Shown here in pieces: positions 1 through 10,600 of a DNA stretch of 28,627 nucleotides (the stretch's first letter is position 1; each line of letters begins with the position of its first letter). Below the pieces are notes generated by a model that made no database searches, was not told the origin of the DNA, and was given only the letters and a program-made list of their open reading frames with translations. Made by a program: the position numbers and the translations under genes. Where the stretch lies: positions 1 through 28,627 of the forward strand of contig JAUUNK010000046.1 of NCBI GenBank assembly GCA_030844565.1. The letters run 5' to 3'. Origin of the DNA: Bacteroides ovatus (GTDB lineage: Bacteria; Bacteroidota; Bacteroidia; Bacteroidales; Bacteroidaceae).

Positions 1-165
1 TGTGCCCATTAATTTTAAAGCATCGCCTCTGTGAGGAACTTTTTCAGTGCCCTCGTCATACTTAGCATTATTTTTTATAAAAGACTTTTCTCCGGATAAA
101 TTAGTAATGGATATATAAAAAAGATAAGGTTGACCGCTTTCCTTGGTGATGACTAATCCTACGCT
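1..165 (-). pseudogene. possible gene remnant running off the left edge
   Basis: One minus-strand frame is open from base 165 to the window edge (55 codons). It reads like a real protein, with segments such as GEKSFIKNNAKYDEG and KVPHRGDALKLMG. There is no ATG before the edge other than one four codons from the end, and a TGA lies immediately upstream at 168-166. A different frame just upstream starts with ATG at 178 (MFVMKRRISHHQG) and stops soon after. Together these would fit an N-terminal frameshift or an internal gene fragment. I do not recognise the family. An open frame of this length can occur by chance, so this is a weak call. Confidence 0.25.
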
Positions 166-1224
166 TCATTACAAACATAGTGATTTATTTAACACGTGGA
201 ATGTCTTTTCGGTCAAAATAGGAATTTAGCGCGAATTTTCTATCATTTATGATTTAAGCGTTATGTGAGGTATTTCATGTCTTCTTATATAATACACACC
301 TGACGCACTCAAATGATTTTTCTTTTTTGTAAGGTTAAATGATAAATGTGATTACTTACCTCTTGCTCGCGGATTAGGCAAAAGGACTTAAAATGGTAAT
401 TTGTATTAGCTTAATAATGAGATATTTATGATTCCCTATAGTATGAGCTTGGGATGGTGTAGCCATCCCGGTCTTATGGCGTATCCATCTTGAGAAGCCT
501 TAAATGGGGAATTGCGACTATGCTGAGATTGTATACATTTTTGTATAAACTCCCTGTTTCGAACCTCTCCTCGGTTACCCTCTCGTTGGATTTGTAATCA
601 CGAATGACCGGAAGATGTTGAATCTTTGAGAAACGGCTTCTAAATTTATTGACTATACGGTAGACGCATTGGATAATGCCAACTTTCGTTATATGTATTG
701 TCGCAAATACGTCAAAAGAAAACGAATGTTATAAAAATGAATCTGTATTCTCAAGAAAGAATAAAGAAGTGGGATAGCGTTGAAGAAAACATACCCGTCA
801 TTAGTAGTAAGTTGGATGAACAATGATGCATATATGCTAGCTTGAAAAATAGTAAGTGAACAGCGAATTGTACGTTAGTGTCCGCTCAAAGATTTGTTTT
901 GAAGTTTATAATATTAACTTTTCGATGAAGCTTACGAGAATTTAATTTTGAGATTGGCTTTGTTTCAATTTAATATTATATATGTACTGAGAGAATAGAA
1001 TTAATAGAGAGTACAGTGTTTTATTTAACGAGTCCATTAAACTTGCCTGCTATTCCTTCTTTCTATAATTTACCTATTAATAGGAGTGGTGGGCATAAAA
1101 AACTTTAGGTGGGATTATCGTTTATATGTATGCTTCAATTACGCATTACCAAACAGTTTGAAGAAAACTCTTTCACTTTTATTTGTGTATTAAAAAAGTA
1201 TTTTAGTAAAATTCCGCAAATATT

Positions 1225-1256
1225 TTTGTTATTTATATAAATTAACCATACCTTTG
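1225..1256 (+). promoter_or_regulatory. Bacteroides-type promoter of the fimbrial-type operon
   Basis: TTTG at 1225-1228 and TACCTTTG at 1249-1256 match the Bacteroidetes sigma-70 consensus (-33 TTTG, -7 TAnnTTTG) with 20 bases between the boxes, which is the usual spacing. Transcription would start near 1262, leaving a leader of about 60 bases before the first gene at 1321. This is the only full two-box match I found upstream of the operon. Confidence 0.6.
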
Positions 1257-1320
1257 AAATAAATTATTTCAGTTATTATGGATAACCGGAATTCTATATT
1301 AACAAAATAAACGAACAACC

Positions 1321-1731
1321 ATGCTTGACCCTAGAACTAAATTTATCTTATCGATTCTTTACAAAATTCATTATAAAGAGAATGAAATGAGTAATGACTG
1401 TGATTACACAGAAGAAAAATTAGGCAAAAGCCTTGTGCAACTCGAAAAGGCAAACTTAATTAGGCATATCTCCGGTATTACCGGGCATACCCTTGACACC
1501 TACGAACTGGTAAAACCTTATTTCGAGATCACCCTCTTAGATATTTTGTCCGCTACGGGCGATGGCATACACATCCGGACCGACGACGAATCATCCCCTT
1601 TACCCTATCATACTTCCGCCTCGCGGAAGCTAAGTATCATGAATTACATGATCCGGTATTATCTCTCGGAGATCTCAATCGCCGATTGCATGTCGGAATT
1701 GGAAATAATAGACAAAAGGAGACATGGTTAA
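1321..1731 (+). CDS. small Rrf2-like winged-helix protein, putative operon regulator
   Basis: A 136-residue protein without signal peptide or membrane segment. Residues about 34-77 follow the Rrf2-family pattern: a helix with LVQLEKANLIRHISG, a wing, then FEITLLDILSATG, which parallels the family's 'L.KAGLV.S..G' and 'ITL.DI..A' signatures. The three clustered cysteines that bind Fe-S in IscR/NsrR-type members are absent; only isolated Cys27 and Cys123 are present. Charge and helix content near the C-terminus (residues 105-131) would fit a dimerisation helix. It is the first gene after the predicted promoter and ends 17 bases before the next gene, so it is probably co-transcribed with the surface proteins and may regulate them. 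The family assignment rests on pattern similarity only, and a plain winged-helix protein of another family is possible. Confidence 0.55.
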   Translation: MLDPRTKFILSILYKIHYKENEMSNDCDYTEEKLGKSLVQLEKANLIRHISGITGHTLDTYELVKPYFEITLLDILSATGDGIHIRTDDESSPLPYHTSASRKLSIMNYMIRYYLSEISIADCMSELEIIDKRRHG

Positions 1732-1748
1732 CATAAATACTCGTTTCG

Positions 1749-2312
1749 ATGATGAGATATACACTTTTGATTTTACTTATCCAATTGTTGTGCAACTTCC
1801 CGAAGGTTTCCGCACAGACGTTTTCTCTGCGTACCAACATCTTGCTGTGGACTACTACTACATCCAATGTCGGCGTGGAGTTTGCCCCTTCACGCAAGTT
1901 CACGCTCGGCATGAACCTCGCCTACAATGCTTGGAAACTTCCCAAGGACATGAAGCTCAATCTCTATCTGATAGAGCCCGAAGTACGCTACTGGTTCTGC
2001 CGCAAATTCGAGGGCCACTTTCTGGGTGTGTACGGACAATACGGACATTATAACATCGGGCAGATCCCTTTCATCTCCTCCCTTACCGACAAGGTATTGC
2101 GCGGCGAGTTTTACGCAGGAGGACTTAGCTACGGTTACCACCAGGCCTTGGGCGACCGTTGGGGCATCGAGTATAGTATCGGTGTGGGATATGCTTACAT
2201 GCCTTACGAGAAGTTCCGTTGTGTGGAGTGTGGCGAGCGGATGGGAAAATTTACCCGCCTCTTCATCGGTCCAACACGCGCCGGTATCTCTATTCATTAC
2301 CTCATACGCTAA
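1749..2312 (+). CDS. DUF3575-family outer-membrane protein
   Basis: 187 residues. The N-terminus has a cleavable signal peptide (hydrophobic run LLILLIQLL, likely cut after VSA at residue 22). The mature part begins with FSLRTNILLW, then repeated alternating hydrophobic/aromatic strands (VGVEFAPSRKFTLGMNLAYN, YLIEPEVRYWFCRKFEGHFL) and ends with GPTRAGISIHYLIR, typical of DUF3575 proteins, which resemble small outer-membrane beta-barrels. Two ATGs stand in tandem (1749 and 1752) and either could be used. The gene sits between the regulator and the DUF3868/OmpA gene, a set I know from Bacteroides fimbria-like loci. Its molecular role is not established; an inferred role is in the outer-membrane platform for the surface lipoproteins downstream. 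Confidence 0.75.
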   Translation: MMRYTLLILLIQLLCNFPKVSAQTFSLRTNILLWTTTTSNVGVEFAPSRKFTLGMNLAYNAWKLPKDMKLNLYLIEPEVRYWFCRKFEGHFLGVYGQYGHYNIGQIPFISSLTDKVLRGEFYAGGLSYGYHQALGDRWGIEYSIGVGYAYMPYEKFRCVECGERMGKFTRLFIGPTRAGISIHYLIR

Positions 2313-2333
2313 CCTCCCTAATACGCTTCAATC

Positions 2334-3623
2334 ATGCAGAAATTAATTATACCTTTCTATAAAGGCTTCCAAAAAGTGCGGATGCTAATGGTCCTGCTGC
2401 TTGTCCTGCTGCCAGTGGCATCTGCGACCGCGCAGAGCGTCCGCATACTGTCGCAAGAGGTTGCGCTGGTAAACGACAGTCTGCACCTATTTCTCAAGAT
2501 GGACCTTTCGGGGATTACGATCAACCGTCACACCGCCGTGCACTTCACCCCCATCCTGAGAGGAGCCTATACACAACTTCCCCTTGCTTCCGTGGTGTTG
2601 AGCGGAATGAAGCGTTATCGTTTCGACCGCCGCGAGTGGGCTTTGCGCAGTCCTTCGGAAGTGCCACTCACTGCCCCTTACGCAGTGCTGATACAGACCC
2701 GCCGTCATCGTCCGGATATAGTGAATTATCACATCGGTATTCCCTATTCCACATGGATGCGTCGGGCTGCCCTACTGCTCAAGCAGGAGGTAAAAGATTG
2801 TTGCGAGCTCGAATGGCTCTGTACCGATACGCTGGCACTGAACTTATCCAGCCTGTCTGCCGGGCTTCCCGAAATTGCCCCCGTTCAGGCAGAGACAAAA
2901 GTGCCGGTGGAAGTCACTCCGGCACCCGTCGCAACTCCTGAGCCTGCCGAAGCTCCCGTGGAGCAGAGGGTACAAAGCACCATTCCCAATCCCGTGCAGG
3001 ACACGCCGAAGCCCCAATATACTCCCAAACCGAAGACCATACCCAAGCAGAAACCCGCTCCCGCCATCGTCCCCGATGAAGAGCCTAATACCGAGACCGT
3101 TGTCCTTTACATCGACTATCCCATAGGCAAGGAAGAAGTGTTTCCTTACTTCAGCGACAACCGCCGCGAACTGCGCAAACTGAGCCGCATATTCAACGAT
3201 GCCGGCAACTTCCTGACGCCTACGGTAAAAGAAATACAGGTATGCGGCTACTGTTCGCCGGACGGCACTTACGCTAACAATGAACGTCTCGCCGCCTCGC
3301 GTGCCCGCTTCTTTGCCGAATATCTGCACGCCACCTACAAGCTACGTGGCCTGCGCATCGTCACCACTGCCGTGGCGGAAGACTGGGAGGGGCTTTGCGA
3401 CCTCATTCGCGACGATACACCTTGGTACGCCGACCGCGTGCTAGACATCATACGCACCTACGGAGTGTTCTCCGGACGCGAAAAGAGATTGATGGATTTA
3501 GACGGCGGCACGCCCTACCGCGACATGCTCCACCGCTACTTCCCCCTGTTGAGACGCATTGAAGTCAAAGTGATCCATGAAGAAGAGGAAAATGCCCGAG
3601 GAACCGATCCCGGACAGGAATAG
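2334..3623 (+). CDS. DUF3868-like protein with C-terminal OmpA-like domain
   Basis: 429 residues. A hydrophobic signal peptide occupies about residues 17-34 (MLMVLLLVLLPVASATAQ), so Met17 (base 2382) is an alternative start. Residues 35-175 form an N-terminal domain with the features of DUF3868. Residues 180-250 are a Pro/Lys/Glu-rich linker, a likely extended spacer. Residues 255-415 form an OmpA-like domain with IQVCGYCSPDG at 301-311 and NERLAASRARFFAEYL at 316-331. The position of the peptidoglycan-binding Asp in classical OmpA domains appears to be Ser308 here, while the conserved Arg is retained near 323, so ordinary diaminopimelate binding is doubtful. The gene starts 21 bases after DUF3575 and ends 11 bases before the anchor lipoprotein. 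I infer a periplasmic or outer-membrane scaffold for the surface structure. Confidence 0.75.
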   Translation: MQKLIIPFYKGFQKVRMLMVLLLVLLPVASATAQSVRILSQEVALVNDSLHLFLKMDLSGITINRHTAVHFTPILRGAYTQLPLASVVLSGMKRYRFDRREWALRSPSEVPLTAPYAVLIQTRRHRPDIVNYHIGIPYSTWMRRAALLLKQEVKDCCELEWLCTDTLALNLSSLSAGLPEIAPVQAETKVPVEVTPAPVATPEPAEAPVEQRVQSTIPNPVQDTPKPQYTPKPKTIPKQKPAPAIVPDEEPNTETVVLYIDYPIGKEEVFPYFSDNRRELRKLSRIFNDAGNFLTPTVKEIQVCGYCSPDGTYANNERLAASRARFFAEYLHATYKLRGLRIVTTAVAEDWEGLCDLIRDDTPWYADRVLDIIRTYGVFSGREKRLMDLDGGTPYRDMLHRYFPLLRRIEVKVIHEEEENARGTDPGQE

Positions 3624-3634
3624 CAGAAAGTAGA

Positions 3635-4582
3635 ATGACGAAAACCCTGCTGCGCATACTCCATATCACCCTTGTAATGGCTTTAGGAGCCCAAATGGGG
3701 GGCTGCACTTTCAGTGAAGAGCCCGAGCCATGCCCCTACAACATCAAGCTGGAGTATTGGTATGCAGGCAGCGGATTGGAAAATGTGCTTCCGCTTTATG
3801 TTGACAACCTGCGACAGTACATCTTCGACGGAGAAGGGAAGCTCATCCAGCAGGAGAATACCAAGGGCAAAGACGTGAAAGAGTGGAACGGCACACTGCC
3901 CGACGGCACCTACACCGTCGTAGCCTGGGGAAATCTGGACGAGAACCAGCAGGTGCTCACCCAGTCCGAGGAGCGGAACTTACAGGAAATGATACTCTCG
4001 GCAAGGGTAAACGGCGTTCCTCCCGACTATCGGGGCAACACCGCACGCCTGTATTACGGCACCGCGCAACTCGTAGTAGAGGAGGGGGTCACCCTGCGTA
4101 AGCGCATCTATATGGCACATGCCCATGCGGCGCTCTCCATCACCGTCCGGTGGATGACCAATCCGCCCGCCCGGGACGGCACTTACCGGATGAGGCTCAG
4201 AGGCATCCCCTCGATCTACGAGTTCGAGCCCGGATTTGAAGGCATTGTACCCTCGGGCGATGGATTTTATTCGCTGCCCGTCATGCAAAGCCCCATCACC
4301 TACCACGAGACGTGGGCGGCGATGAACTACGAAGAAGAAGTGACCGGACAGTTCATCACTTTCCGGTACACCAGCCAGACGCACCCCATGTGGAGTCTCT
4401 GGAAAGACGGGAGGCAGATTGTAAAAGAACTCGACCTCTACCTCTTCTTCGACAAACTGCCCATGGACATGGGTACCAACCTCGAACAGGAGTTCGACCT
4501 GCTGGTGACAATCTACGAAGACAAAATCGTAGTCACACAGATGGGCTCGACCGACTGGGACGAAGGTGGAACGATTGGATAG
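3635..4582 (+). CDS. FimB/Mfa2-type fimbrial anchor lipoprotein
   Basis: 315 residues with a lipoprotein signal peptide ending QMGGC (Cys24), followed by acidic residues (SEEPEPCP) that would favour export to the cell surface in Bacteroidetes. The mature part starts PYNIKLEYWYA and continues VDNLRQYIFDGEGKL, LPDGTYTVVAWGNL and later LYLFFDKLPMDMG. This order (an FDxxGxL strand, then an 'LPxGxYTVVAWGN' strand) is characteristic of the FimB/Mfa2 family, whose members anchor type V pili in the outer membrane and limit their length. The gene lies 11 bases after the OmpA-like gene and 49 bases before the giant fimbrillin-like gene, consistent with the anchor being made just ahead of the structural proteins. 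Family confidence is good; the partner subunits are inferred from position. Confidence 0.82.
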   Translation: MTKTLLRILHITLVMALGAQMGGCTFSEEPEPCPYNIKLEYWYAGSGLENVLPLYVDNLRQYIFDGEGKLIQQENTKGKDVKEWNGTLPDGTYTVVAWGNLDENQQVLTQSEERNLQEMILSARVNGVPPDYRGNTARLYYGTAQLVVEEGVTLRKRIYMAHAHAALSITVRWMTNPPARDGTYRMRLRGIPSIYEFEPGFEGIVPSGDGFYSLPVMQSPITYHETWAAMNYEEEVTGQFITFRYTSQTHPMWSLWKDGRQIVKELDLYLFFDKLPMDMGTNLEQEFDLLVTIYEDKIVVTQMGSTDWDEGGTIG

Positions 4583-4631
4583 CAATGAGTGATAAAACAA
4601 GTAATAAATAAAATATAAACGTAATGCAATT

Positions 4632-7600
4632 ATGATGAAACGAAGTATGAACATGAGGAGTATGCGGAGCCTAACGTCCGCCTTGCTCGTCAGCCTCTTG
4701 CTGGTCAATTGTACCCAGGAGACCAACGAACTCACTGACCCGACACTTCCCCCCGTGGAAGAAAGTCATGAAACCAGAGACGTACAGCTACAGTTGAAGA
4801 ACAGGCTGAACATCGGAACTTCAGGTACACGCGCCGAGGACGCAGCCACCGCCGGCGATGCTGCAAATACCCCCGCAGCCACCCGCAGCATCGCCACCGA
4901 GGCGGAGAACACAGTCTCCACTCTCGATGTCTATGCCTTCGGTTCTGACAGGGAGAACGGCACTTACACTTTCCTCCAACGCTTTTCCTATCGCGCTCCC
5001 GGCTTTGGAAGCATCCCTGCCGGCGCCGAAGCCTTGCAACTGCTCAAAGGGGCTGACGAGCAGGTCACCAACGGCATCCTCAAGGTAAAAAAAGGGCTGT
5101 ACGTGAAACTCTACACCCTCGCCAATGCGCCCACCCTGATCGACCCCGCTACCGGTGCCCCTTTTCCCGACACGGGTTTCGAACCCCTGATCATCAACCA
5201 GAAAGACGAAGACAACCCTGTATATAAAAAAGGAGTGCCTACGCTTGATGCTTTCACCAAATTCCACTCGCCTTTGCTGAAAGAGACTGACCCGAAAGCA
5301 GGCATCCTCACCACCCCTCTTGCCATGAGCGGTACCTACGGCGTGCCCCTCGACCTGACGGACCGGGATGTGTACACCCGCCTGCAAGCCCCGATGAAGC
5401 TACACCGCCTCACCGCCCGTTTCGACGTGGTAAACACCGAAGCCGCCTCACGCCTCACCATCCAGAGCATCAGCCTTGCCAAGGGACGGCGTGGAAGCTA
5501 CTTTTATCCCATCACCATCTACGGTGACCTGCCAGCCAAAGACGGCGAACTGATCACCTACACCCCACGCCCTTTCGAGGAGCAACCCAATGCCAACATC
5601 GACCGCGTGGAGGGTGCATTCTATGCCTATCCCTCACCAGCGGACGACCAGGCTTACCTTATCATCAACGGACTCTACCGCGTGAACGCCACCGAGCTGA
5701 AACCTGTCACCTATCAAGTGCCTTTCGTCCAGAAGCAGGCAAACGGCAACACGCTCAAACTCGACATCACCGCCAACCACCGCTACACCGTGGGCATCAA
5801 TGACGCCGACGAGTACAAACTCGAAGTGAACTTTCAGGTGTTGGACTGGACCGACGGCGCTCTCGACGAGCAAGACGCCGAGAACAAGATAGCCGACTTC
5901 CTGGTTCGCGATATTCTCCCCGTGCAGGATGCCAGCTACGACCCCGACACGCACATCCTCACCATGTGTGTCGACAACAAGAAACCCGAATGCAGTTTCA
6001 CCGCCCACACCAACTCCAGCATGCGCTTGAAGGCCGAACTGGAATACCCCACCAGTTCCGACCCGAGCACCCACTGGCTGAAACTGACCGAAATGGACCC
6101 CGACCCTGACTACGAGTACAAGACACAGTATGCCGCCAAATATAAGGTGTCGCTGGATATGGCGTACGACAAAGGTGTCTACCCCCAAGCCATCCTCCGT
6201 GTAGGCGACGTGGGCGGCGTGGCTGAACGGCGTATTATCATCAACCCCCAGCCTACCCCCCTTGTGCTGCCAACTCCCCCTCACTCGGAGGACATCACCA
6301 ATAAGCTCAACCGCTTCGATGTCAACACCTCTACCCTCTATCTGCACCGTGTGACGGACAGCTCGTTGCCCATCCGCCTGACTTGTAACGACGGTATCCT
6401 GCCTCCGGCAGACACCGACTGGTTCACCATCGAGCAGACTGGCGGAAGTCCTACAGCGCCCATCTTCACTTTTACACTCACAGACCGTGACAAAGTGATC
6501 CCCGACAATAAGTACACCCTTACTTTCGTCAACGCCAAGAGCCAGGAACTGAAGATCGATATAAACCTCGTATTGATTGAGGCCAACCTCACCTCGCCTG
6601 CCGTGGAAGAGGGAGGCAGCAACGCCACGCTCGACGCTGCTACCAACGAGGTGGTGCTGAAGATAAGGAAAGACAGCAAGTTCAAGCTCGGGCTCGACGG
6701 ATACGACGGCGCCAAAGTAGTGGAAGTGACCTACGACAAGGACCCCAACGGCCAAACTTCGGACGACTGGCTGACTTATACCGGCGCTACCTCCACTGCT
6801 ACCGCCGGCAACGCCCCTGCCCCTGCCAGTACAAATCGTGCAGCCATCCTTGCCCGCAGCTCGATGGGTAAACCGGGCAAAGCGCCGGCCTCCACCCTTG
6901 TGGAGACACTGGAGGACTATAGCGATGGTGCCTTTGACGGGTACCCTGCAACCACTCCGCCCTTCACTCGCGCCGGTGTGTCGCTGCCCAAGAAACGGCG
7001 GACCAACATCGACTTCGCCATGAAACCGGACACCAAACTGAAACACTTCGGCAAGGCACACGTCACCATCAAAAACACTTGCAACGGTCCCGACGAAAAA
7101 TACCTTATCGAACCGGAATACCAAGTGCCCGTTGTCAGTGCCGCCAAACCCATGACGCCGGATATCAACAATTACGAAAAAAGTTCCGCCGTGCTCTACA
7201 TGATGCAGCAAGCCAAAGGAAAGATATCCAAAGCTTCGCTCAGCGTCTATTCGCCGGGAGGTAGCGTTCTCTCCGTGCCCACCGGTACCAAAGGCCTCAC
7301 TTTCGACCCCGTTTCGGGCGAAAGCGACGAACAGACTCAACTATACACCCTTCAGTGGGAGGGAGACGACGCCAAGATACCCGACGACGGTATCGAGCTT
7401 ATCGTCAAGAATAAGAGTGACCGCGACAACAAGCAGTTCAAGATTAGTATCCGGCGCCTCGCTTCGGACATCACCGATATGTACCTCAACGCCAAGCCTG
7501 ACAATTGTGCCGTGCTCGACTTCGGGGCGAAGACCGTCAACGTAAACATTGCCGAGGGAAACACTTTCTCCCTCACCATGAAGTGCTATGGCGGCGAGGT

Positions 7601-10600
7601 AACTGTGAAGAGCATCCCCAGCTTCCTGACAGAGACAAAAACCCGTGCTATGCCACAGAAAGGCGAGACAACGCTTCGCTTCGCCGTCAACGCCAACATA
7701 CTGGGCAAGGGCGCCGAAAATCTCGTGCTCGCCAACCCCTCGGGAGGACCGGAGATGATCCTCAAGGTGACACCTGTCTACATCGCTCCCGTGGTGAGCG
7801 GTAGCAAGACCATGACTCCCGCCAACGCCAACAAGTGGGACAAGGCGGACAACACCCTCTACCTTGTGCAGCAGAAAGACGGAGAGACTTCCAAGGGTAT
7901 CCTCACCATCTATTCATTGGGAGGAAGCACCCTGACCCTGCCTTCGGGGGTCACCGCCAGTCTCCTCGACTCCGACGAAAAGAGCCAGGACTACGAGATC
8001 AGCTGGGCAGGAACCGATAACCTTGTCCTCACGCAGCAGAACAAGATACTCACCTTTGCCAACAAGAGCGACGCCAAAAAGACGCTCGACGTCAACTTGC
8101 ATCTGCTTCCCAACGTGATCAGCGACTTTGTGGTTACTCCCAAAGAATCCGGTACAGGCGCCATCGACGTGGCGAAGGGCGAAATAACCATCGACGTGGC
8201 GAAAGACAACTTCGTGAAGCTCTCGATGAAGGCTTACGGCAACGACGGTACATTCGTCACCGCCACCGCCCCGAACTGGGTCAAGGTATCCGCTCCCGCA
8301 CCTACCCGTGCTGCCCCTACAAAAGATAATACCAGCATCACTTTCACCATCGACCACTCGCACTACCAGTTCCCGCAAGGCAACATCGTGCTGACCAACC
8401 CCAGCGGTGGTCCGAAAGTGACTTTCAAACTGATAGGCAAGCACATTGCCCCGGTAGTGAAAGGAGGTAGCCTCTATACCCCTGTCAACGCCACCCGTTG
8501 GGACGACGCCACACAGACGCTCTACCTGGTACAGACCGTGGCAGGCAGCAATGCCAAGGCAACGCTGACCATCTACTCGCTGGGTGGAAGCACCCTGACT
8601 CTGCCCACAACCCTGCCCAAAGGTTTCAGCGTGGACGCCACTACGACTACCGACCCTACAAAGGACTATACCTTCACCTGGGCAGGTAGCAACGCCACCG
8701 ACCTGACGGAGCAGACCGTCGACGTAGTGTTGAAGAACACCGATGACCTGACCGTTAGCCGCACTATCCACATCAAGCTGCTGCCTAACATCATCTCCGA
8801 CGCCGCCGTCTATCAGAAAGCGAACGCGGACGGACAAAAGACCGAACTGAGCAGCGACAAGAAGACCATTACCGTAGATATTGCCTCCGGCAACTACTTC
8901 GACCTGGGTCTGAAGGCTTACGGCGACGGCACCCGCATCACCGTTATCAGCAAGCCCGCTTGGCTGAAGGCGGGCAATCCCTCCGCCACCCGCAGCGTGC
9001 CTGTGAAGGAGAACACTTTTGTCCGCTTCACCGTGGACGACACGAAGACTGACTTCACCGCCGGCAACATCGTTCTGAAGAACCCGTCGGGCGGACCTGA
9101 CCTGACCATCGCCGTAAAACCGCGCTACATGACGCCTACGCACAAGAATTGCATCTCGATGAGCACCTGCAACAGCTACAGCAACTACGGCCTGAAACTC
9201 ATACAGGCACGTAGCGGAAACTCCACAGGTACTTTGCAGATTTACGCACTGGGCGGAGGATCGGCACAAATCATGACCGCCAAAGGCGGACTGAGTACGG
9301 CGCAGACCAACGTGGACAAGTCTACCAACCGCAACTACGTGGTGAATTGGGCAGCCAACAACAGCGCCCTCGCCGACCAGAATACCAAATTGCGTATCTA
9401 TAACTTCGACAAGTCGAAATACCTGGAATACACTATCTACATGGTGAGCAACGGCGCTATCGACATAAAGAACAACCTGGGCGCATGGAATCCCGCCAGT
9501 CCGACCATCACCAACGGGAAGCGCCTCGCTGCAGGTATGTTAGTGCCCATGAACGTAGGCAAGACATTTACTTTTCAAACACTCAGCTACGGAGGCACGA
9601 CACTGATCAACAATAACCTGGACTGGGCAAAAGTAGACAATGCCACCCCCGCCGCATCGACATCGACCGGTGCAGTGTGGCAAACCTACACCTTCACCGT
9701 ACAGGCTACCAATGGAGACTGTGCCGCCAAGACATTCGTCATCCGTCCGCGTCTGGGAGGACCCGATCTCACTGTGACCGTGAAGCCTGACTACCAGGCG
9801 CCTTTCATCAGTGCTGGCGCCAGCCCCAGCCCCGCGTTGAACAACTGGGACAACGGGCAGAACACAATCTATCTAATGCAAACCTCGGCGGGAAGCAACT
9901 CCGTGCTCAACTTCACGGTGAACGCACTGGGCGGTACACAAGTAGGCTTGACGGCTGCTGACGGCAGTATCTCGTTCAACAAGACCTCGAGCACCAACTA
10001 CACTGACACCTACCAGATAAGGTGGGCAGGCAGCAATACGAAATACAACAATGACAACATCGTGACCAAGACCCTGCGCCTGTATAACAGGAAAAATACC
10101 GGGAAATACAAAGACGTCACCCTGAAACTGCTGCCCAACACCCTCTACAACCTCACACTGACCAATGCCGGCAACGGTGTGACGCTGAATAACTACAACG
10201 GCTCCACCGGTACACTCACCGTGCCCGTGATAGCCAACAACACGTTCACGCTGAGCATGCAGAGCTATGCCGGCGCACCTACTGTCACCCTGCCCGCCTG
10301 GCTGACGAGGCAGTCCGGCAACACCCGTGCACAACCGACTCGCGGCACGTACAACATCACTGTCTCTGTAAATCCGGACGGTACGTTCGGCAACAATGTC
10401 ATCACCATCTCCAATCCCGGCGGCGGTCCGGCAGTGACGCTTACCATCAAACCGGTGTATCAGAAGCCGACCATCAGCGACCCCGGCACACGGGCACCCA
10501 GCGTGAACACCACCAGCTACAATGCCAACGGAGGCTCGATGGTGCTCTACCGCACGGTGAATGGTTATACCTCCTACAACCGCATGAAGATTGGTGCTCT

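Larger units (their letters stand above)
1..1320. other. AT-rich intergenic region upstream of the fimbrial-type operon
   Basis: No intact gene is recognised here. Besides the possible remnant at the left edge, there are two consecutive tiny plus-strand frames. Bases 630-734 encode 34 residues with a basic end (CRKYVKRKRML) but no ATG at the start. Bases 737-826 encode 29 residues beginning MNLYSQERIKKWDSVEEN. Both could be decayed genes or chance. A hairpin GGGATGG-TGTAG-CCATCCC lies at 451-469 and a 12-bp palindrome CCTATTAATAGG at 1073-1084. The base composition is clearly more AT-rich than the operon that follows. I searched for inverted repeats that could flank an invertible promoter and saw none. 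Confidence 0.6.

Noticed and set aside
451..469. Terminator for a gene upstream
   Set aside because: The 7-bp stem GGGATGG/CCATCCC has no T tract on either side and no convincing gene ends next to it.
1..1320. Invertible promoter (Mpi-type phase variation) upstream of the surface operon
   Set aside because: Bacteroides surface loci often have one, so I looked for a pair of inverted repeats flanking the 1225-1256 promoter, including copies of AAACGAAC near 1309. None was found. It could not be excluded for arms outside the window.
1724..2053. Plus-strand frame of 109 codons starting with ATG right after AAAAGGAGAC
   Set aside because: It overlaps the DUF3575 gene in another frame and its product (many Arg, Cys and Gln, no domain) looks like an out-of-frame translation. 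The good purine-rich sequence may simply serve the real start at 1749.
5634..7340. Long minus-strand open frame inside the giant gene (568 codons), with similar ones at 7914-9269 and 12206-13381
   Set aside because: They are antisense to strongly supported repeat domains. Long antisense frames are expected in GC-rich coding DNA with this codon use, and the products show no signal peptide or family motif.
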